From Devosia soli (lineage in GTDB: Bacteria; Pseudomonadota; Alphaproteobacteria; Rhizobiales; Devosiaceae): 64,000 nucleotides of DNA. Each line of letters begins with the position of its first letter. Position 1 is the first letter of the stretch. Below the pieces are notes generated by a model, which was given only the letters and a program-made list of their open reading frames with translations, searched no databases and was not told the origin of the DNA. The stretch lies in the NCBI RefSeq assembly GCF_000970455.1, contig NZ_LAJG01000005.1, forward strand, positions 1 to 64,000, read 5' to 3'. A program made the position numbers and the translations under genes. Positions 62,460 through 64,000 of this stretch are shown here, in pieces.

Positions 62460-62972
62460 TCAAGCGGCTCGTTTTGTTGTCAGCTTGAAATACACAGCCA
62501 GGTCATCAAGGGCGGCGAAAAGCTCGTCCTTCGCTCGTGATCGAGCTCGCGCACCCATGCCACGGTGCGTCAGGCTCTGGTCGTGGCACACAACGCGCTC
62601 AACGATCGAGGAGCGCATCATGCCAAGGCAGCGTACCGCCTGCTTGTAGTTCTCCAGATCATCCACCATGCGTCCGCTGAGCACGTCCTCGCGCGGGCCC
62701 GACGTGTCCACCTTGACCGCGGCATAGTCCACTGCCCGAGCGCCGCCGATCTGCGCACGGTCATAGGCCATGCGATACTTTGCGGCCGCCATGATCTGCA
62801 TTTCGCTTGCGCCCTGAAGCCGCGATAGGCCCCCGACATACTCCACCATGTTCATGGCGACATAGACCTTGCCGACATGAGGGCCGGATTTGGTCTGGCG
62901 CTGGTGGTAATATTCCGCATCGGTGATGCCGGGATCCTGCACCAGGCGATGTTCGATGATCCGCTTTGTCAT
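62460..62972 (-). CDS. DUF6456-like phage protein
   Basis: 170 residues from the ATG at 62972, one base after the HNH gene stop. The central AAAKYRMAYDRAQIGGARAV and the C-terminal VERVVCHDQSLTHRGMGA with AALDDLAVYFKL fit the alphaproteobacterial DUF6456 pattern of conserved helices. Some members are attached to helix-turn-helix regulators. A role in phage gene control just upstream of the early/late boundary is possible but unproven. Confidence 0.55.
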   Translation of the reverse strand: MTKRIIEHRLVQDPGITDAEYYHQRQTKSGPHVGKVYVAMNMVEYVGGLSRLQGASEMQIMAAAKYRMAYDRAQIGGARAVDYAAVKVDTSGPREDVLSGRMVDDLENYKQAVRCLGMMRSSIVERVVCHDQSLTHRGMGARARSRAKDELFAALDDLAVYFKLTTKRAA

Positions 62973-62973
62973 A

Positions 62974-63456
62974 TCAGGCTTCCTTGCGGGAACGGATGGC
63001 GGCTTGTTTGTGATGTTCTGCGTGGTGCATCTTGCAAAGCCATCGCACTTCAAGCGGCTTTGAATAGTCGTCATGGTGCGCTTCGGCCGGCAGCTCCCCG
63101 CATACCTCACAGGGATTCTGAACCAGAGTGCCGTTCAAGATCGCTTTCCACGTCTTGTTGCGCGCCCTCCGCTTGTGAGGGTCTTTAGCATCGTTGCGCC
63201 TTGTCATTTCAGTAGAAATGCCAGGGTGCGCCGCGCGATATTTGCGGTTGGCAACACGAGCCTCTTCTCGATGCGCGGATCGATACTGAGCCTTCGCCGC
63301 CTTTGCCTCTGGGGTTTTTGCCCTCTCGCGAGCTCGAAGATTATAACATGCTCGGCACGGCTGTCGGACGCCGCCACGCCGGTGGTCTTGATTGAAGGCG
63401 CTCGCTGGTAAGGTTTCGGAGCATGCACAGCAGACGATATCTTCTGGCTTTGTCAT
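62974..63456 (-). CDS. HNH endonuclease-like protein
   Basis: 160 residues. It has an N-terminal CCAC/CRAC cysteine cluster (residues 9-37), a charged helical linker, and then the HNH module: Cys116 and Cys119, EAHHDDYSKPLEVRWLC with His127/His128, and HHAEHH at 144-149. It is the usual form of phage recombination or packaging-linked HNH nucleases. It precedes the DUF6456 gene. Confidence 0.8.
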   Translation of the reverse strand: MTKPEDIVCCACSETLPASAFNQDHRRGGVRQPCRACYNLRARERAKTPEAKAAKAQYRSAHREEARVANRKYRAAHPGISTEMTRRNDAKDPHKRRARNKTWKAILNGTLVQNPCEVCGELPAEAHHDDYSKPLEVRWLCKMHHAEHHKQAAIRSRKEA

Positions 63457-63474
63457 GGTGCTGTTCTCTGGGGG

Positions 63475-63642
63475 TTAGGAGGATCGGCGGGGCTGGTTCG
63501 CAGGCGGCGACAGTTCCTTGCCGCAGCGTTTGCAGATGGCCACGGCGCACATGCCGCGCTTCATGTGCCCCGTCATCTTGAAGCGATGGTTGAGAAAGAA
63601 GCGAACCTGCACATCATGACCGAATAGGCATCGAAGGCTCAT
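63475..63642 (-). CDS. Small cysteine-containing protein (55 residues)
   Basis: The ATG at 63642 overlaps the TGA of the upstream gene (ATGA). The frame runs to TAA at 63477-63475. The peptide has four cysteines, including ICKRCGKEL, so a small zinc-binding fold is likely. It is part of the early operon. Function unknown. Confidence 0.5.
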   Translation of the reverse strand: MSLRCLFGHDVQVRFFLNHRFKMTGHMKRGMCAVAICKRCGKELSPPANQPRRSS

Positions 63643-63959
63643 TTCGTCTTCCCATTCATCTCGTGTTCAAAGGCCGGGGAGTGGTGGTTTATGTCCACGG
63701 TAACCGTCGTGTCGTCGCCACTGATCAGCATCGATGTCAGCTTGGCCGCTGTGTGCTCTGTGGCCTTCGCCTCGGCACGTGCTGCCGCCAGGTCGAGCCC
63801 CCATGCGAAGCAGAGACCGGCAATGACCATGGCAGCTATCCCGCCGAGTTCATCATGAGCCATTAGGACAAGCCCGCCGACGAAACACACGAGGAACGGA
63901 TATAGGCTGCGCAGATACGCATGGAGCCACTTCGGCACGTCTTGGATGACCTTGATCAC
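63639..63959 (-). CDS. Small membrane protein of the early region
   Basis: 106 residues from a GTG at 63959 with GGAGAG upstream. Two hydrophobic helices (about 18-35 and 40-60, FLVCFVGGLVLMAH; GGIAAMVIAGLCFAWGL) are followed by a helical tail. It overlaps both neighbours by 4 bp. The last residues AFEHEMN repeat the end of the gene before it. Confidence 0.6.
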   Translation of the reverse strand: MIKVIQDVPKWLHAYLRSLYPFLVCFVGGLVLMAHDELGGIAAMVIAGLCFAWGLDLAAARAEAKATEHTAAKLTSMLISGDDTTVTVDINHHSPAFEHEMNGKTK

Positions 63960-64000
63960 CGCGCTCTCTCCATCTGCTCGATCTCGTGTTCAAAGGCTTG
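63956..64000 (-). CDS. Partial phage gene, C-terminal end only
   Basis: Only the last 14 codons are present, ending AFEHEIEQMERAR and a TGA that overlaps the next start (GTGA). Nothing can be said about function. The 17 bases encoding the AFEHE motif reappear in the next gene. Confidence 0.55.
   Translation of the reverse strand, partial: QAFEHEIEQMERAR

Larger units (their letters stand above)
37572..64000. mobile_element. Prophage-like region (long-tailed phage, apparently lacking capsid genes), right end outside the window
   Basis: From the 3' end of tRNA-Trp to the window edge nearly all genes are phage genes on the minus strand. They include early genes, terS/terL, head completion, a full siphovirus-type tail module, spikes, holin and endolysin. 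Plus-strand exceptions are a tyrosine integrase, an O-acyltransferase and one small hypothetical gene. No portal, head-maturation protease, scaffold or major capsid gene could be found. The left boundary is inferred from the tRNA. The right attachment site is not in the window. Confidence 0.85.

Noticed and set aside
37572-64000. Gene transfer agent cluster instead of a prophage
   Set aside because: The holin is of the 3TM GTA-type family, but the presence of an integrase, early genes, several spikes and an acyltransferase, and the lack of the conserved GTA capsid-portal gene order, favour a prophage.

Overview
The window looks like a chromosome segment of an alphaproteobacterium, most likely a member of the Hyphomicrobiales. 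The support is one continuous cluster carrying secE-nusG-rplKAJL-rpoBC, the str, S10, spc and alpha gene sets, a short adk directly after secY, no rpmJ or infA in the spc region, and GC-rich codon use. A Devosia-like genus is a guess from protein style, not something the sequence proves.

Layout. Positions 1-3.5 kb hold a partial exported protein, a PLP-dependent ornithine/lysine decarboxylase with its own promoter and terminator, a small P-loop kinase-like protein and an SDR reductase. From 3.6 to 22.2 kb, all on the minus strand and read right to left, come rpsL, rpsG, fusA, tuf, then rpsJ to rplP, rpmC, rpsQ, rplN to rpmD, rplO, secY, adk, rpsM, rpsK, rpoA and rplQ. Two plus-strand oxidoreductase genes (22.7-24.8 kb) lie between rpsL and rpoC. 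rpoC, rpoB, rplL, rplJ, rplA, rplK, nusG and secE fill 24.8-36.9 kb. Hairpins and terminators divide this block at rplL/rpoB, rpoC, tuf/rpsJ, rplO/secY and after rplQ. An L10-type leader precedes rplJ.

At 37.5 kb a tRNA-Trp gene on the plus strand marks the left edge of a prophage-like region that runs past the right end of the window. Almost all of its genes are on the minus strand. From right to left they are small early genes (HNH nuclease, DUF6456-like protein), tail-fibre-like proteins, terS, terL, two carbohydrate-active spike proteins (LamG plus lyase-like, SGNH esterase-like), a plus-strand tyrosine integrase, head-completion genes, a complete long-tail module (terminator, tube, G/GT chaperones, tape measure, distal tail, peptidase-like, J-like tip), a beta-helix spike, a plus-strand O-acyltransferase, and lysis genes (GH24 endolysin, 3TM holin, small membrane proteins).

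The most interesting points are these. Portal, head protease and major capsid genes are missing where they would be expected, and an integrase and spike cassette sits there instead, so this may be a deleted prophage or a flexible tail-like particle locus. A consensus A-AAT-TTT slippery site predicts a -1 frameshift fusion in the tail chaperone genes. A tRNA-like fold followed by a terminator lies beside the integrase. One phage reading frame is split by an in-frame TAG. Rhizobiales-type dispersed repeats appear to have entered two spacers of the spc operon.
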